Below, piece by piece: positions 50,722-62,516 of a DNA stretch of 64,000 nt. The position numbers and the translations under genes were made by a program. Where the stretch lies: positions 3,286,001 to 3,350,000 of the forward strand of contig NZ_FO704551.1 of NCBI RefSeq assembly GCF_000968175.1, read 5' to 3'. The notes below the pieces were generated by a model that saw nothing but the letters and a program-made list of their open reading frames with translations, did no database searches and had not been told where the DNA came from. The stretch is from Xenorhabdus poinarii G6. GTDB lineage: Bacteria > Pseudomonadota > Gammaproteobacteria > Enterobacterales > Enterobacteriaceae. Numbering within the stretch: the first letter of the stretch is position 1; each line of letters begins with the position of its first letter.

Positions 50722-52644
50722 TTATGCGGTTGGATTATCATCCGCAGGTTTTGGCGTTGGCTGCGGAGATGGTGTGTTATGACGGTTACTGCTATTACCG
50801 CCATTCTTATTGTCACCTTCCCAACCTGCTGGCGGACGTACTGTTGTACGATTCATCAGATCATCAATTTGAGGAGCATCAATAGTTTCATACTTCATCA
50901 ATGCATCTTTCATTGAATGAAGAATATCAAGATTATCCATCAGAATCTGACGAGCACGGAGGTAATTACGATCAACGATAGCCTTCACTTCCTGATCAAT
51001 CAGGCGCGCAGTGTCTTCAGACATATGTTTTGCCTTAGCCACCGAACGACCGAGGAAAACTTCCCCTTCTTCTTCCGCGTACAGCAATGGCCCCAGTTTT
51101 TCTGAAAAGCCCCACTGTGTCACCATGTTACGCGCAATTGAAGTCGCCACTTTAATATCATTGGACGCACCCGTCGAAACACTATCCACACCATAGATAA
51201 TTTCTTCAGCTAAGCGGCCACCGTATAAAGTTGAAATTTGGCTTTCCAGTTTCTGACGGCTGGCACTGATCTGATCACCCTCAGGCAAGAAGAACGTCAC
51301 ACCTAACGCACGACCACGAGGAATAATCGTCACTTTGTGGACAGGATCGTGTTCTGGCACCAGGCGACCGATAATCGCATGGCCTGCTTCATGGTATGCC
51401 GTAGATTCTTTCTGTTCTTCTGTCATCACCATTGAGCGGCGCTCTGCGCCCATCATGATCTTATCTTTGGCTTTTTCGAACTCCACCATGGAAACAACGC
51501 GCTTACTACCACGAGCGGCAAACAAAGCGGCTTCATTCACCAGGTTAGCCAAATCTGCCCCTGAAAAACCCGGTGTACCACGAGCAATGATCGATGCATC
51601 AATATCAATATCCAGCGGGATACGGCGCATATGCACTTTCAGAATTTGCTCACGGCCACGAACATCCGGCAGACCAACAACAACCTGACGGTCAAAACGA
51701 CCCGGACGTAACAGTGCAGGATCCAAAACATCAGGGCGGTTAGTTGCTGCGATAACAATAATACCTTCGTTACCTTCAAAACCATCCATCTCAACCAGCA
51801 TCTGGTTCAGTGTCTGTTCACGTTCATCATGTCCACCGCCCAGACCCGCTCCACGCTGACGACCTACTGCGTCAATTTCGTCAATAAAGATGATGCAAGG
51901 CGCTGCTTTTTTCGCCTGTTCAAACATATCACGAACACGGGAAGCACCAACACCAACAAACATTTCAACGAAATCAGAACCTGAAATGGTGAAGAAAGGC
52001 ACTTTTGCTTCACCCGCGATCGCTTTCGCCAACAACGTCTTACCCGTACCCGGAGGACCCACCATCAGGATACCTTTCGGGATCTTACCTCCCAGTTTCT
52101 GGAAACGGCCAGGCTCACGCAGGTATTCAACTAATTCGCCCACTTCTTCTTTCGCTTCGTCACAGCCAGCGACATCAGCAAATGTGGTTTTGATCTGGTC
52201 TTCCGTTAACATGCGGGCTTTACTTTTGCCGAAAGACATCGCGCCTTTACCGCCACCCCCTTGCATTTGGCGCATAAAAAAGATCCAGACGCCAATTAGC
52301 AACAACATTGGGAACCATGAAATAAAGATGTTCGTCAGTAAGCTTTGTTGCTGCGGTGGTTCACCAATCACTTTTACTTGCTTATTGATCAGGGTATCCA
52401 GCAGCTTTTCATCTTGAATCGGCATATAAGTGCTGTACTTTCCACCACCCTCTTTCTTAGTGAAATTAATGTCACGACCCGAAATTTGCACTTCACTGAC
52501 TTGATTCTGCGATAATTCATTGATGAAATTAGTGTAATCTACCCGACGACCACTAGAATCGCTGGGACCAAAACTCTGGAACAATACCATCAAGACAACT
52601 GCGATGACTAACCAGAGAATCAGGTTTTTCGCCATGTCACTCAA
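50722..52644 (-). CDS. ftsH: ATP-dependent zinc metalloprotease FtsH
   Basis: Membrane AAA+ protease that degrades LpxC, sigma-32 and damaged membrane proteins. The product is 640 residues. Two membrane segments (about 5-24 and 105-124) flank a periplasmic domain. Walker A is GPPGTGKT at 196-203, Walker B FIDEID near 253, the second region of homology RPGRFDR near 313, and the zinc site HEAGH at 418-422. I keep the TTG at 52644 because GAGG lies eight bases before it; the ATG three codons later (52635) is the commonly annotated start and is possible. Confidence 0.96.
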   Translation of the reverse strand: MSDMAKNLILWLVIAVVLMVLFQSFGPSDSSGRRVDYTNFINELSQNQVSEVQISGRDINFTKKEGGGKYSTYMPIQDEKLLDTLINKQVKVIGEPPQQQSLLTNIFISWFPMLLLIGVWIFFMRQMQGGGGKGAMSFGKSKARMLTEDQIKTTFADVAGCDEAKEEVGELVEYLREPGRFQKLGGKIPKGILMVGPPGTGKTLLAKAIAGEAKVPFFTISGSDFVEMFVGVGASRVRDMFEQAKKAAPCIIFIDEIDAVGRQRGAGLGGGHDEREQTLNQMLVEMDGFEGNEGIIVIAATNRPDVLDPALLRPGRFDRQVVVGLPDVRGREQILKVHMRRIPLDIDIDASIIARGTPGFSGADLANLVNEAALFAARGSKRVVSMVEFEKAKDKIMMGAERRSMVMTEEQKESTAYHEAGHAIIGRLVPEHDPVHKVTIIPRGRALGVTFFLPEGDQISASRQKLESQISTLYGGRLAEEIIYGVDSVSTGASNDIKVATSIARNMVTQWGFSEKLGPLLYAEEEGEVFLGRSVAKAKHMSEDTARLIDQEVKAIVDRNYLRARQILMDNLDILHSMKDALMKYETIDAPQIDDLMNRTTVRPPAGWEGDNKNGGNSSNRHNTPSPQPTPKPADDNPTA

Positions 52645-52692
52645 GGGATTAACCTCATATTACAACTGTGTTAACAAATAGTAGTCAGGGTA

Positions 52693-53322
52693 CTATACTT
52701 TCCGCCCTGTCGCTACAATGTATACTTCACGTGATCGTGCCCGCGAAGCTTCTGGTTTACGAATTTTTACCTTCGTAAAAAGGGAGCGTATTTCCCTCAG
52801 GTATTCATCAAAGCCTTCCCCCTGAAACACTTTGACAATAAAACTACCGCCAGGAGCCAGCACATCACGACACATATCCAACGCTAATTCAATCAGATAC
52901 ATGGATCGGGGAATATCGACCGCGGGGGTTCCACTCATATTGGGAGCCATATCCGACATGACGACCTGGACTTTATTACCACCAACTCTCTCAAGTAATG
53001 TTTTCAACACCAGTTCATCACGAAAATCTCCTTGAAGGAAATCGACTCCAACTATCGGATCCATCGGCAAAAGATCACAGGCAATCACTCGCCCACTATT
53101 ACCGATCTGAGTCACTACGTATTGAGACCACCCACCCGGAGCAGCACCTAAATCAACAACGGTCATGCCCGGCTTAAAGATTTTGTCACTTTGCTGTATC
53201 TCATCAAGTTTAAACCAAGCGCGAGAGCGAAGCCCTTTTTTCTGCGCCTGAAGAACATATTTATCACTAAAATGTTCCTGTAACCAGCGGCTTGAGCTTG
53301 CTGAGCGTTTTTTATTGGCCAT
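52693..53322 (-). CDS. rlmE: 23S rRNA (uridine-2552-2'-O)-methyltransferase RlmE
   Basis: Methylates U2552 in the peptidyl-transferase A loop, needed for late 50S assembly (also called RrmJ/FtsJ). From the ATG at 53322 the product is 209 residues, as in E. coli ([20 protein letters not shown]). The frame reaches 53334, but the shorter form fits the family. The S-adenosylmethionine motif [15 protein letters not shown] is near 57, VMSDMAPN near 121 and VKVFQGEG near 164. It is in front of ftsH and divergent from yhbY. Confidence 0.96.
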   Translation of the reverse strand: MANKKRSASSSRWLQEHFSDKYVLQAQKKGLRSRAWFKLDEIQQSDKIFKPGMTVVDLGAAPGGWSQYVVTQIGNSGRVIACDLLPMDPIVGVDFLQGDFRDELVLKTLLERVGGNKVQVVMSDMAPNMSGTPAVDIPRSMYLIELALDMCRDVLAPGGSFIVKVFQGEGFDEYLREIRSLFTKVKIRKPEASRARSREVYIVATGRKV

Positions 53323-53458
53323 TGTTCTTTCCAACTATACTAATAGAGCGTTTTCTTTTTTATTGCTCTCTTATCAAATCACACCACACTTTTATGGTGA
53401 TAGATATGAGATGGCGGTAGAATATGTTGTTTTCAATCCCAACGTAAGCAAAAAAACA

Positions 53459-53752
53459 ATGACTCTTAACAAGAAACAAGTCCAACACCTGAAAAGTCTC
53501 GCTCATTCATTAAAGCCAGTCGTTATGATTGGCAACAATGGGTTAACCGAAGGCGTGTTAGCTGAAATCGAACAAACTCTTTCACATCACGAGCTTATCA
53601 AAGTCAAGGTTGCGGGCGAAGACCGCGAAATAAAAACTTTGATCGCTGAAGCGATTGTTCGTGAAACAGGTGCACATAATGTGCAAATCATTGGAAAAAT
53701 GTTAGTTCTCTACCGTCCGTCAGAAGAACGCAAAATTAGTTTACCTAAATAA
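53459..53752 (+). CDS. yhbY: RNA-binding ribosome assembly protein YhbY
   Basis: CRM-domain protein that associates with pre-50S particles. From the ATG at 53459 the product is 97 residues (MTLNKKQVQHLKSLAHSLKP), exactly the family length. The GNNGLTEGVLAEIE stretch carries the GxxG RNA-binding loop. The frame is open back to 53315, but that extension overlaps rlmE and shows no resemblance. It is divergent from rlmE and convergent with greA, as in E. coli. Confidence 0.95.
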   Translation: MTLNKKQVQHLKSLAHSLKPVVMIGNNGLTEGVLAEIEQTLSHHELIKVKVAGEDREIKTLIAEAIVRETGAHNVQIIGKMLVLYRPSEERKISLPK

Positions 53753-53801
53753 TTACGGCATATTTATACAAAAGTGCCATCTTGATAATATTAACTACGA
53801 T

Positions 53802-53826
53802 AAAAAGGCCAAAACCGGGCCTTTTT
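53802..53826. terminator. Bidirectional terminator between yhbY and greA
   Basis: AAAAAGGCC (53802-53810) pairs with GGCCTTTTT (53818-53826) around a seven-base loop. A and T tails make it usable from both sides. Confidence 0.85.
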
Positions 53827-53861
53827 CCATCTCAACGAACCTGCCGATTATCATGGATCTT

Positions 53862-54338
53862 TTAGAGATAATCTACGTTCAAAACTTCATATTCTACCTG
53901 GCCGCCCGGCGTGGTGATCACAACAACATCATCCACTTCCTTACCAATCAGGCCACGGGCAATCGGTGAATTGACGGAAAGCAAATTTTCTTTAATATTC
54001 GCTTCATCATCCCCGACGATACGGTAAGTCTGTTCTTCATCAGCATCAACATTCAGAACCGTCACCGTTGCACCAAAAATAACCCGGCCATTATTTGTCA
54101 TTTTCGTGACATCAATCACCTGAGCATTAGAAAGTTTAGCCTCAATCTCCTGAATACGGCCTTCGCAAAAACCCTGCTGCTCACGAGCGGCATGATATTC
54201 TGCGTTTTCTTTTAAATCACCGTGCTCACGCGCCTCAGCAATTGCGGCAATAATTTGAGGGCGACGTACATTTTTCAACTGTTCTAATTCTTCGCGCAAT
54301 TTATCTGCGCCGCGTACTGTCATCGGAATTTGTTTCAT
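53862..54338 (-). CDS. greA: Transcription elongation factor GreA
   Basis: Rescues backtracked RNA polymerase by stimulating transcript cleavage. The product is 158 residues, identical in length to E. coli. The N-terminal coiled coil (about 10-75) carries the acidic tip ([16 protein letters not shown] near 40), and the C-terminal FKBP-like domain follows. It is divergent from dacB. Confidence 0.97.
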   Translation of the reverse strand: MKQIPMTVRGADKLREELEQLKNVRRPQIIAAIAEAREHGDLKENAEYHAAREQQGFCEGRIQEIEAKLSNAQVIDVTKMTNNGRVIFGATVTVLNVDADEEQTYRIVGDDEANIKENLLSVNSPIARGLIGKEVDDVVVITTPGGQVEYEVLNVDYL

Positions 54339-54618
54339 TTATCAAACCTCTAAATCGATCCTAAGCCCAAACACATCTTCCTGATTTTTCTAGTAAAAGC
54401 ACAATAATCTTACCCTATCAGGCGGGTCTCCAGGCAATAAAAGGCGCGTAAACCCAGCATAATCTGAAGTTCACCTGCATATTTACCTGCTAACCTATTA
54501 TTCTAACGTAGAGTTGATAACGGATCATCGTTTACTTTTCCTTTGTATTGCACCTGAGTATGATGAATTATTCATACCTATATTGTTGAAATACCTTCAC
54601 CTTACCTATACGAGATCT

Positions 54619-56067
54619 ATGACCCTTTTAAAAATTACTGGCAAAATAGCGTGTATGCTCAGTTTAAGTCTGAGTATTTTTAGTGCAACTGCCTCCACTC
54701 TTGAGAAAAGTGCCCAATATTTACCGACGGGAACTCACCTTTCATTTCTCGCCCAACCCGTTGGCGCAAAAGCGCCCTTAATTGATTACCATGGGCAACA
54801 AATGGCCTTACCAGCCAGTACGCAGAAAATTGTGACAGCGCTGGCAGCACTATTACAACTTGGCCAGGATTACCGTTTTACAACGACATTGGAAAGTAAT
54901 GCTAATATCACGCAGGGTATCTTAGACGGTAATCTGACCGCCCGTTTTGTCGGTGATCCAATGCTGACGCGCTCGCAACTGCGCAATATGGTTGAAACCT
55001 TAAAACAGTCTGGCATCAAACAGATCGATGGCGATCTCATCATAGATGTGTCAATTTTCTCCAGCCACGATAAAGCGCCGGGTTGGGTATGGAACGATAT
55101 GACCCAATGTTTCAGTGCGCCTCCGTCAGCCGCCATTGTGGATAAAAATTGCTTTTCGGTTTCACTTTCCAGTGCAGAGCAACCCGGTAAACTGGCGCTT
55201 GTCCGTATTCCCTCATTTTATTCTGTCCGTGTTTTCAGCGAAGTCAAAATACTGGCCAAAGGTTCACCAGAGGCAAAGTACTGTGAGTTTGATGTCACAT
55301 CCGGTGATTTGAATCGATATACTCTCACCGGCTGCCTAACCCAACGTGATGAGCCACTCCCATTAGCATTCGCTATTCAGGATGGCGCCAGTTATGCAGG
55401 CAAGATCCTGAAAAATGAACTGAGCAACGCAGGCATTGTGTTGAAAGGCGGTATACGACGTCAGTCACTGCCCCAACCACCGGAAACAACACTCGCACTG
55501 AATCGGTCTGTACCGTTAAGTCATATGCTCAAAATCATGTTGAAAAAATCAGATAACATGATCGCAGATACCCTTTTTCGTACCCTCGGTCACCGTTACT
55601 ACAATGTACCGGGTACATGGCGCTCTGGCGCGAATGCGGTTCGTCAGATCCTAAAACAGAAAGCGGGCATTGACTTGAGCAATACCGTCATGGTGGATGG
55701 TTCGGGTCTTTCGCGCCACAATTTAATGGCTCCCGATACAATGATGGCAATATTGCAATTTATTGGCCAGCACAATCATGAGCTGAATTTCATCTCCATG
55801 CTGCCGCAAGCAGGACATGATGGCACATTGGCTTATCGCCCTAGTCTGCATGAATCAGGCCTTGATGGTAAGGTTTTTGCCAAAACAGGATCACTACAAG
55901 GGGTTTATAATCTGGCCGGATTTATGACGGCGGCCAGTGGACAGCAAATTGCCTTTGTCCAATTTGTTTCTGCATACTCCGTTTTGCCTGAAGATCAGAA
56001 AACGCGCCGTGTTCCATTATCTCGCTTCGAACACCATTTATATAAATCGTTATACCAGAACCATTAA
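54619..56067 (+). CDS. dacB: D-alanyl-D-alanine carboxypeptidase/endopeptidase DacB (PBP4)
   Basis: Periplasmic low-molecular-weight penicillin-binding protein that trims or cuts peptidoglycan cross-links. From the ATG at 54619 the product is 482 residues, close to E. coli (477), and starts with a signal peptide ending near FSATA. The frame is open back to 54514, but that part has no signal-peptide logic. The catalytic SxxK is STQK at residues 67-70 in LPASTQKIV, the SxN is SDN in LKKSDNMIAD, and the KTG is in FAKTGSLQG. It is divergent from greA. Confidence 0.95.
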   Translation: MTLLKITGKIACMLSLSLSIFSATASTLEKSAQYLPTGTHLSFLAQPVGAKAPLIDYHGQQMALPASTQKIVTALAALLQLGQDYRFTTTLESNANITQGILDGNLTARFVGDPMLTRSQLRNMVETLKQSGIKQIDGDLIIDVSIFSSHDKAPGWVWNDMTQCFSAPPSAAIVDKNCFSVSLSSAEQPGKLALVRIPSFYSVRVFSEVKILAKGSPEAKYCEFDVTSGDLNRYTLTGCLTQRDEPLPLAFAIQDGASYAGKILKNELSNAGIVLKGGIRRQSLPQPPETTLALNRSVPLSHMLKIMLKKSDNMIADTLFRTLGHRYYNVPGTWRSGANAVRQILKQKAGIDLSNTVMVDGSGLSRHNLMAPDTMMAILQFIGQHNHELNFISMLPQAGHDGTLAYRPSLHESGLDGKVFAKTGSLQGVYNLAGFMTAASGQQIAFVQFVSAYSVLPEDQKTRRVPLSRFEHHLYKSLYQNH

Positions 56068-56108
56068 TCAGTCTGCATTATTCAGAAAATAATGCGAAAA
56101 GAGCATCA

Positions 56109-56136
56109 AAAAGGGCGCTGTACTGAGCGCCCTTTT
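56109..56136. terminator. Bidirectional terminator between dacB and obgE
   Basis: AAAAGGGCGCT (56109-56119) pairs perfectly with AGCGCCCTTTT (56126-56136) around a six-base loop, between convergent genes. Confidence 0.88.
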
Positions 56137-56160
56137 GTTCTATTCGGTTTCTACGCGAGA

Positions 56161-57447
<1,287 letters not shown>

Positions 57448-57456
57448 TCAAAAAAC

Positions 57457-57726
<270 letters not shown>

Positions 57727-57734
57727 CTAAAATC

Positions 57735-58043
57735 TTAAGCGATGCCAGTGATTTTAACATCAGTAAACCACTGACGGTGGCCCTGCTGCTTGCGGCTGTG
57801 TTTACGGCGACGAAACTTAACAATTTTAATTTTCTCGCCACGACCGTGAGCAACAACTTCCGCTTTAACTTTAACGCCTTCAATTACTGGAGCGCCGATT
57901 TTGATGTCTTCACCATTAACGACCATCAGCACTTGGTCAAACTCAACAGCTTCACCAGTTGCGATGTCCAGCTTTTCCAAGCGAATTGTTTGTCCTTCGC
58001 TTACTCGGTGTTGTTTACCACCACTTTGGAAAACTGCGTACAT
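57735..58043 (-). CDS. rplU: 50S ribosomal protein L21
   Basis: 23S rRNA-binding protein, 102 residues. It starts [18 protein letters not shown] and carries the signature [18 protein letters not shown] near 73. First gene of the rplU-rpmA operon, divergent from ispB with a 250-base gap that should hold both promoters. Confidence 0.98.
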   Translation of the reverse strand: MYAVFQSGGKQHRVSEGQTIRLEKLDIATGEAVEFDQVLMVVNGEDIKIGAPVIEGVKVKAEVVAHGRGEKIKIVKFRRRKHSRKQQGHRQWFTDVKITGIA

Positions 58044-58293
58044 ATAAACTCCGCTTTCCGCGCACCCCCTACAATGCTTCCCAGAGCGCGCTATAAAATA
58101 TTCACAATAGGGCGCGAATTCTACGCAAAAACCGCCTGGAAGACAAGTGCAGAATTAGAACAGATGAGAAAAAAACAGAGTTTTTCAATTGTCATTTATT
58201 TGAACGGTTTTTCAAGTACAATCGATATATCGTGATATCTCTTGATATGCTAATTAATGAGCACAGCTCTAAATCAGAGTCCAAAGCCAAGAC

Positions 58294-59265
58294 ATGAATT
58301 TAGAATCGATAATTAAACTTACCGCTACGGATATGACCGCGGTTAATGACACCATTCTTCACCAATTAAATTCTGATGTTACGCTGATCAACCAACTGGG
58401 TTATTACATTATCAGCGGTGGTGGCAAACGCATTCGGCCAATGATTGCCGTACTCGTGGGCAAAGCACTTCGTTGCGAAGATGAAAAACACATCAAAGTT
58501 GCTGCTTTGATTGAATTTATCCACACGGCCACCTTGCTGCATGATGATGTCGTTGATGAATCGGATATGCGGCGTGGCAAGGCGACAGCCAATGCCATTT
58601 ATGGTAATGCGGCCAGTGTGCTGGTGGGTGATTTCATCTACACGCGTTCATTTCAAATGATGACCGATCTTGATTCCATGCGCGTATTGAAATTGATGTC
58701 TGACGCGACCAATGTCATCGCGGAAGGCGAGGTCATGCAGTTGATGAACTGCAATGATCCGAATGTTTCAGAAGATGACTACATGCGGGTGATTTACAGT
58801 AAGACGGCGCGTCTGTTTGAAGTCGCAGCCCATTCAGCCGCTATTTTAGCTAACGCCACGCCTGAGCAAGAAATGGCATTGCGTGATTACGGTCGTTATT
58901 TGGGAACCGCATTTCAACTGATCGATGATCTGCTGGATTACGACTCAGATAACAACACGCTCGGCAAGAATACCGGGGATGATCTGAATGAAGGCAAACC
59001 CACCCTGCCGCTTTTGCATGCAATGCATCATGGCACACCCGCACAATCCGCGGTGATCCGAAATGCGATTGAACAAGGTAATGGCCGCCATTTGCTGGAT
59101 ACCGTACTCGCAACAATGAAACAATGTGGTTCACTTGAATACACCCGCCAACGGGCGGAGGAAGAAGCCGATAAGGCAATTTCAGCATTGCAGGTACTGG
59201 AAGACTCTCCATACAAGGCGGCGCTTGAGGGATTAGCTCATGTTGCCGTACAACGACTGTCCTGA
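58294..59265 (+). CDS. ispB: Octaprenyl diphosphate synthase
   Basis: Makes the polyprenyl side chain of ubiquinone and menaquinone. The product is 323 residues, identical in length to E. coli. First Asp-rich motif LLHDDVVDESD near 82, second LIDDLLDYDSD near 208. Divergent from rplU. Followed by a terminator and then, unlike E. coli, by two Mu-type HTH genes before sfsB. Confidence 0.97.
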   Translation: MNLESIIKLTATDMTAVNDTILHQLNSDVTLINQLGYYIISGGGKRIRPMIAVLVGKALRCEDEKHIKVAALIEFIHTATLLHDDVVDESDMRRGKATANAIYGNAASVLVGDFIYTRSFQMMTDLDSMRVLKLMSDATNVIAEGEVMQLMNCNDPNVSEDDYMRVIYSKTARLFEVAAHSAAILANATPEQEMALRDYGRYLGTAFQLIDDLLDYDSDNNTLGKNTGDDLNEGKPTLPLLHAMHHGTPAQSAVIRNAIEQGNGRHLLDTVLATMKQCGSLEYTRQRAEEEADKAISALQVLEDSPYKAALEGLAHVAVQRLS

Positions 59266-59280
59266 GCCGAATAAGCAAAC

Positions 59281-59316
59281 AGCCCCCCGGATAACTCAAT
59301 CCGAGGGGCTGTTTTT
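59281..59316. terminator. Terminator after ispB, overlapping the end of the next gene
   Basis: AACAGCCCC with GGGGCTGTT, and an inner CGGAT with ATCCG, form a long stem followed by TTTTT (about 59278-59316). It lies between the convergent genes ispB and the HTH gene at 59296. The last codons of that HTH gene are encoded by the stem. Confidence 0.85.
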
Positions 59317-59676
59317 ACTATCAATATCTTGGATGCCGACATATTGAACAAGGCTGGCCAACCCGTTTCTTAAAATGAATTTAACCATGCGCTCTCTTTC
59401 TGATTTGCTCAACTGATAATACGCTTCCACCCAGATCATAAAGGGATCCTGTCGCTTATTCCGGTAGTACTCAACCGAATTTTCACTGACAGTCAGGATA
59501 TTCAGAACGTCTTCAGGCAGGCTATGGACGCTATATTCAAGCGCTTTTCCCTGCACGCCACGCTTACGACGTTGTTCCCAGCCCTCGCGTCTTGCCATGA
59601 GATTAACGCCTTGGGGAGACGATGGCAGCCCTGCGAGACCCGTCAGTTCCTTTGCAGAATACCATTCTTTTCTCAT
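59296..59676 (-). CDS. Mu-type HTH DNA-binding protein (paralog 1)
   Basis: A 126-residue protein whose first 60 residues look like the Mu-type winged HTH of phage Mu transposase and repressor. It starts MRKEWYSAKELTGLAGLPSS, then SPQGVNLMARREGWEQRR and GVQGKALEYSV. The remainder (about 80-115) is a helical region (WVEAYYQLSKSERERMVKFI). AGGAG lies well placed before the ATG. It is about half identical to the next gene at 59752. It has no transposase catalytic domain, so it is probably a DNA-binding regulator of phage origin. Its final residues are encoded in the ispB terminator stem. Target unknown. Confidence 0.75.
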   Translation of the reverse strand: MRKEWYSAKELTGLAGLPSSPQGVNLMARREGWEQRRKRGVQGKALEYSVHSLPEDVLNILTVSENSVEYYRNKRQDPFMIWVEAYYQLSKSERERMVKFILRNGLASLVQYVGIQDIDSKNSPSD

Positions 59677-59751
59677 CTCTTTCTCCTCGCTTTGTACTAG
59701 AGCAGTGAAGAGAAAGCCAAATTTTAACCATCTGACTTTTCAAAAGCTGCC

Positions 59752-60099
59752 TCAAGTAGCTATGATTTTTTCTAAAAAACTTTTTATGCCATCTCGTAAT
59801 ATCACTTCAGTAATTGCCTCCTTTTCCTCCTCGGTGAGTAAATTAAATGCGCTTACCCAAATAGAGAGAGGATCTTGTTTCTGCACCTGATATTCCGTTG
59901 ACGTTTCATTCAGTTCTAAAGCCGTTAACGTTGACTCTGGAAAACAAGAGTAATGGTATTCAATCGCTCTGCCTTGAACACCGGCCCGTTTTTGTCTTAA
60001 CCACTCTTCACGCTTTGCCTTAGCATTTACTCCTTGTGGTGATCTAGGTAACTCACCTACACCGGTCAACTCCATTGCCGTATACCACTCTTTTTTCAT
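59752..60099 (-). CDS. Mu-type HTH DNA-binding protein (paralog 2)
   Basis: A 115-residue paralog of the gene at 59296. Aligned marks are MKKEWYTAMELTGVGELPRS, SPQGVNAKAKREEWLRQKR and GVQGRAIEYHY, then QKQDPLSIWVSAFNLLTEEE and KEAITEVILRDG. A weaker GAGA precedes the ATG. The pair arose by tandem duplication and then diverged. It is divergent from sfsB, whose product is also a Mu-related DNA-binding protein, so the three may share a history. Function unknown. Confidence 0.75.
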   Translation of the reverse strand: MKKEWYTAMELTGVGELPRSPQGVNAKAKREEWLRQKRAGVQGRAIEYHYSCFPESTLTALELNETSTEYQVQKQDPLSIWVSAFNLLTEEEKEAITEVILRDGIKSFLEKIIAT

Positions 60100-60287
60100 A
60101 AAGTTTCTCTGTGTTTTGTAACCAAGTTCAAAAAAGACGTTATTAAGAAAGAATTAGAAATATTTTTAGAAAAAATGATGTTATTTTATTTTCTTAATAA
60201 CAGATCCGTGTTCGTTATTAATTTCACATTAACGCTTTAGTTATACCACTAATGTGGCTTCAAATTTAATAGGAAGGGATTAAAAAA

Positions 60288-60554
60288 ATGATCTCGATGA
60301 AATCGGATTGGCATCCTGCTGATATTATTGCCGCTTTACGTAAACGTGGAACAACATTAGCAGCCGTTTCTCGTGAGGCAGGGTTAAGCTCATCAACTTT
60401 GGCGAATACACTTTCTCGCCCATGGCCCAAGGGAGAATGGATAATAGCAAATTACCTAGAATTACATCCGTCTGAAATATGGCCAAGCCGTTATTTCAAT
60501 CCACACACAGGAGAGCTATTAGATAGGAAAGTTCGAGATAAAAAAAATAATTAG
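60288..60554 (+). CDS. sfsB: Ner-like DNA-binding protein SfsB (Nlp)
   Basis: An 88-residue HTH protein related to the Ner repressor of phage Mu and to E. coli SfsB/Nlp, which affects maltose metabolism genes. It carries DWHPADIIAALRKRGTTLAA and GLSSSTLANTLSRPWPKGE, the family core. AGGAAGG precedes the ATG at 60288 by about ten bases; a second ATG three codons in (60297) is also possible. In E. coli it lies right after ispB; here two Mu-type HTH genes intervene and mdh follows. Confidence 0.9.
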   Translation: MISMKSDWHPADIIAALRKRGTTLAAVSREAGLSSSTLANTLSRPWPKGEWIIANYLELHPSEIWPSRYFNPHTGELLDRKVRDKKNN

Positions 60555-60575
60555 CTATCAATATAATTATTGAAA

Positions 60576-60604
60576 AAAACCGCTAGTGCTTTGAACTAGC
60601 GGTT
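60576..60604. terminator. Terminator between sfsB and mdh
   Basis: AAACCGCTAGT (60576-60586) pairs perfectly with ACTAGCGGTTT (60594-60604). On the minus strand it runs into seven T, so it mainly ends mdh transcription. Confidence 0.85.
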
Positions 60605-60657
60605 TAAGTTAGCTAATATATTTAACTTAATTTCTATATTAATGAATCATTAATAAA

Positions 60658-61596
60658 TTATTCGTTAATAAATTTTTCGCCTAATTCAATATCTTTCTTC
60701 AAAACAGCCAACATGTTATCCAGTGATTGTTGTTCAAAGTCACTCAGTTTGCCAATAGCTAAACGTTCTTCAATGCCGTTTTTACCTAAGCGAACAGGTT
60801 GAGCAAAGAAGCGAGCATATTGACCATCACCTTCAACATAGCTGCACTCAATCACATTGCTTTCGCCTTGCAGACCCCGGATCAAAGACAGCCCCAAACG
60901 TGCGGCAGCCTGCCCCATAGACAGGGTTGCGGAGCCACCACCCGCTTTCGCTTCAACAACTTCAGTACCTGCATTCTGGATACGCTTGGTCAATGCTTCA
61001 ACTTCTTCCGCCGTGAAGCTAACACCCGGCACTTGGGACAGCAGAGGCAAAATCGTCACACCAGAATGCCCGCCAATAACCGGCACCTCGATTTCTTCCG
61101 CTTTTTTGCCTTTCAGTGCCGCAACAAACGTATTGGAGCGGATAATATCCAGGGTTGTCACACCAAACAGGCGGTTTTTATCGTACACGCCCGCTTTTTT
61201 CAGCACTTCAGCCGCGATCGCAACCGTCGTATTCACTGGATTGGTAATAATACCAATGAGTGCTTTTGGCGACGTTTTCGCAACCTGCTCAACCAGATTA
61301 CGAATGATACCCGCATTGATGTTAAACAGATCGGAGCGATCCATACCCGGTTTACGAGCCACACCCGCAGAAATCAAGACGACATCTGCACCGACCAGTG
61401 CCGGAGTTGCATCTTCTCCAGCAAAACCAGTGACATTCACTTCCGTTGGAATATGGCTCAGATCGGCAGCCACCCCTGGGGTCACCGGAGCAATGTCATA
61501 CAAGGAAAGTTCTGAACCTGAAGGAAGTTGGGTCTTAAGTAGAAGGGCAAGTGCCTGACCAATACCACCGGCTGCACCGAGAACTGCAACTTTCAT
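60658..61596 (-). CDS. mdh: Malate dehydrogenase
   Basis: NAD-dependent TCA cycle enzyme. The product is 312 residues, identical in length to E. coli. NAD-binding GAAGGIGQA at 7-15, substrate-loop arginines in [13 protein letters not shown] near 79, catalytic His in VIGGHSGVT near 175. Divergent from argR, as in E. coli. Confidence 0.98.
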   Translation of the reverse strand: MKVAVLGAAGGIGQALALLLKTQLPSGSELSLYDIAPVTPGVAADLSHIPTEVNVTGFAGEDATPALVGADVVLISAGVARKPGMDRSDLFNINAGIIRNLVEQVAKTSPKALIGIITNPVNTTVAIAAEVLKKAGVYDKNRLFGVTTLDIIRSNTFVAALKGKKAEEIEVPVIGGHSGVTILPLLSQVPGVSFTAEEVEALTKRIQNAGTEVVEAKAGGGSATLSMGQAAARLGLSLIRGLQGESNVIECSYVEGDGQYARFFAQPVRLGKNGIEERLAIGKLSDFEQQSLDNMLAVLKKDIELGEKFINE

Positions 61597-62463
<867 letters not shown>

Positions 62464-62469
62464 TCTGTG

Positions 62470-62512
62470 GCGCAGCCGTATGCTCATCCAATCCAATTGC
62501 ATACGGCTGCGC
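62470..62512. repeat. Perfect 14-bp inverted repeat between argR and mpl
   Basis: GCGCAGCCGTATGC (62470-62483) and GCATACGGCTGCGC (62499-62512) pair perfectly around a 15-base loop, between convergent genes. Neither side has a T run. It may end transcription of both genes without a canonical tail, or be a REP-like element. Confidence 0.8.
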
Positions 62513-62516
62513 ATAA

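Noticed and set aside
59296..60554. A prophage or Mu-like transposon
   Set aside because: Only small DNA-binding proteins are present; no transposase core, structural genes or end repeats are visible.
60799..61558. Two long plus-strand frames opposite mdh
   Set aside because: Both are antisense to a fully conserved mdh gene.
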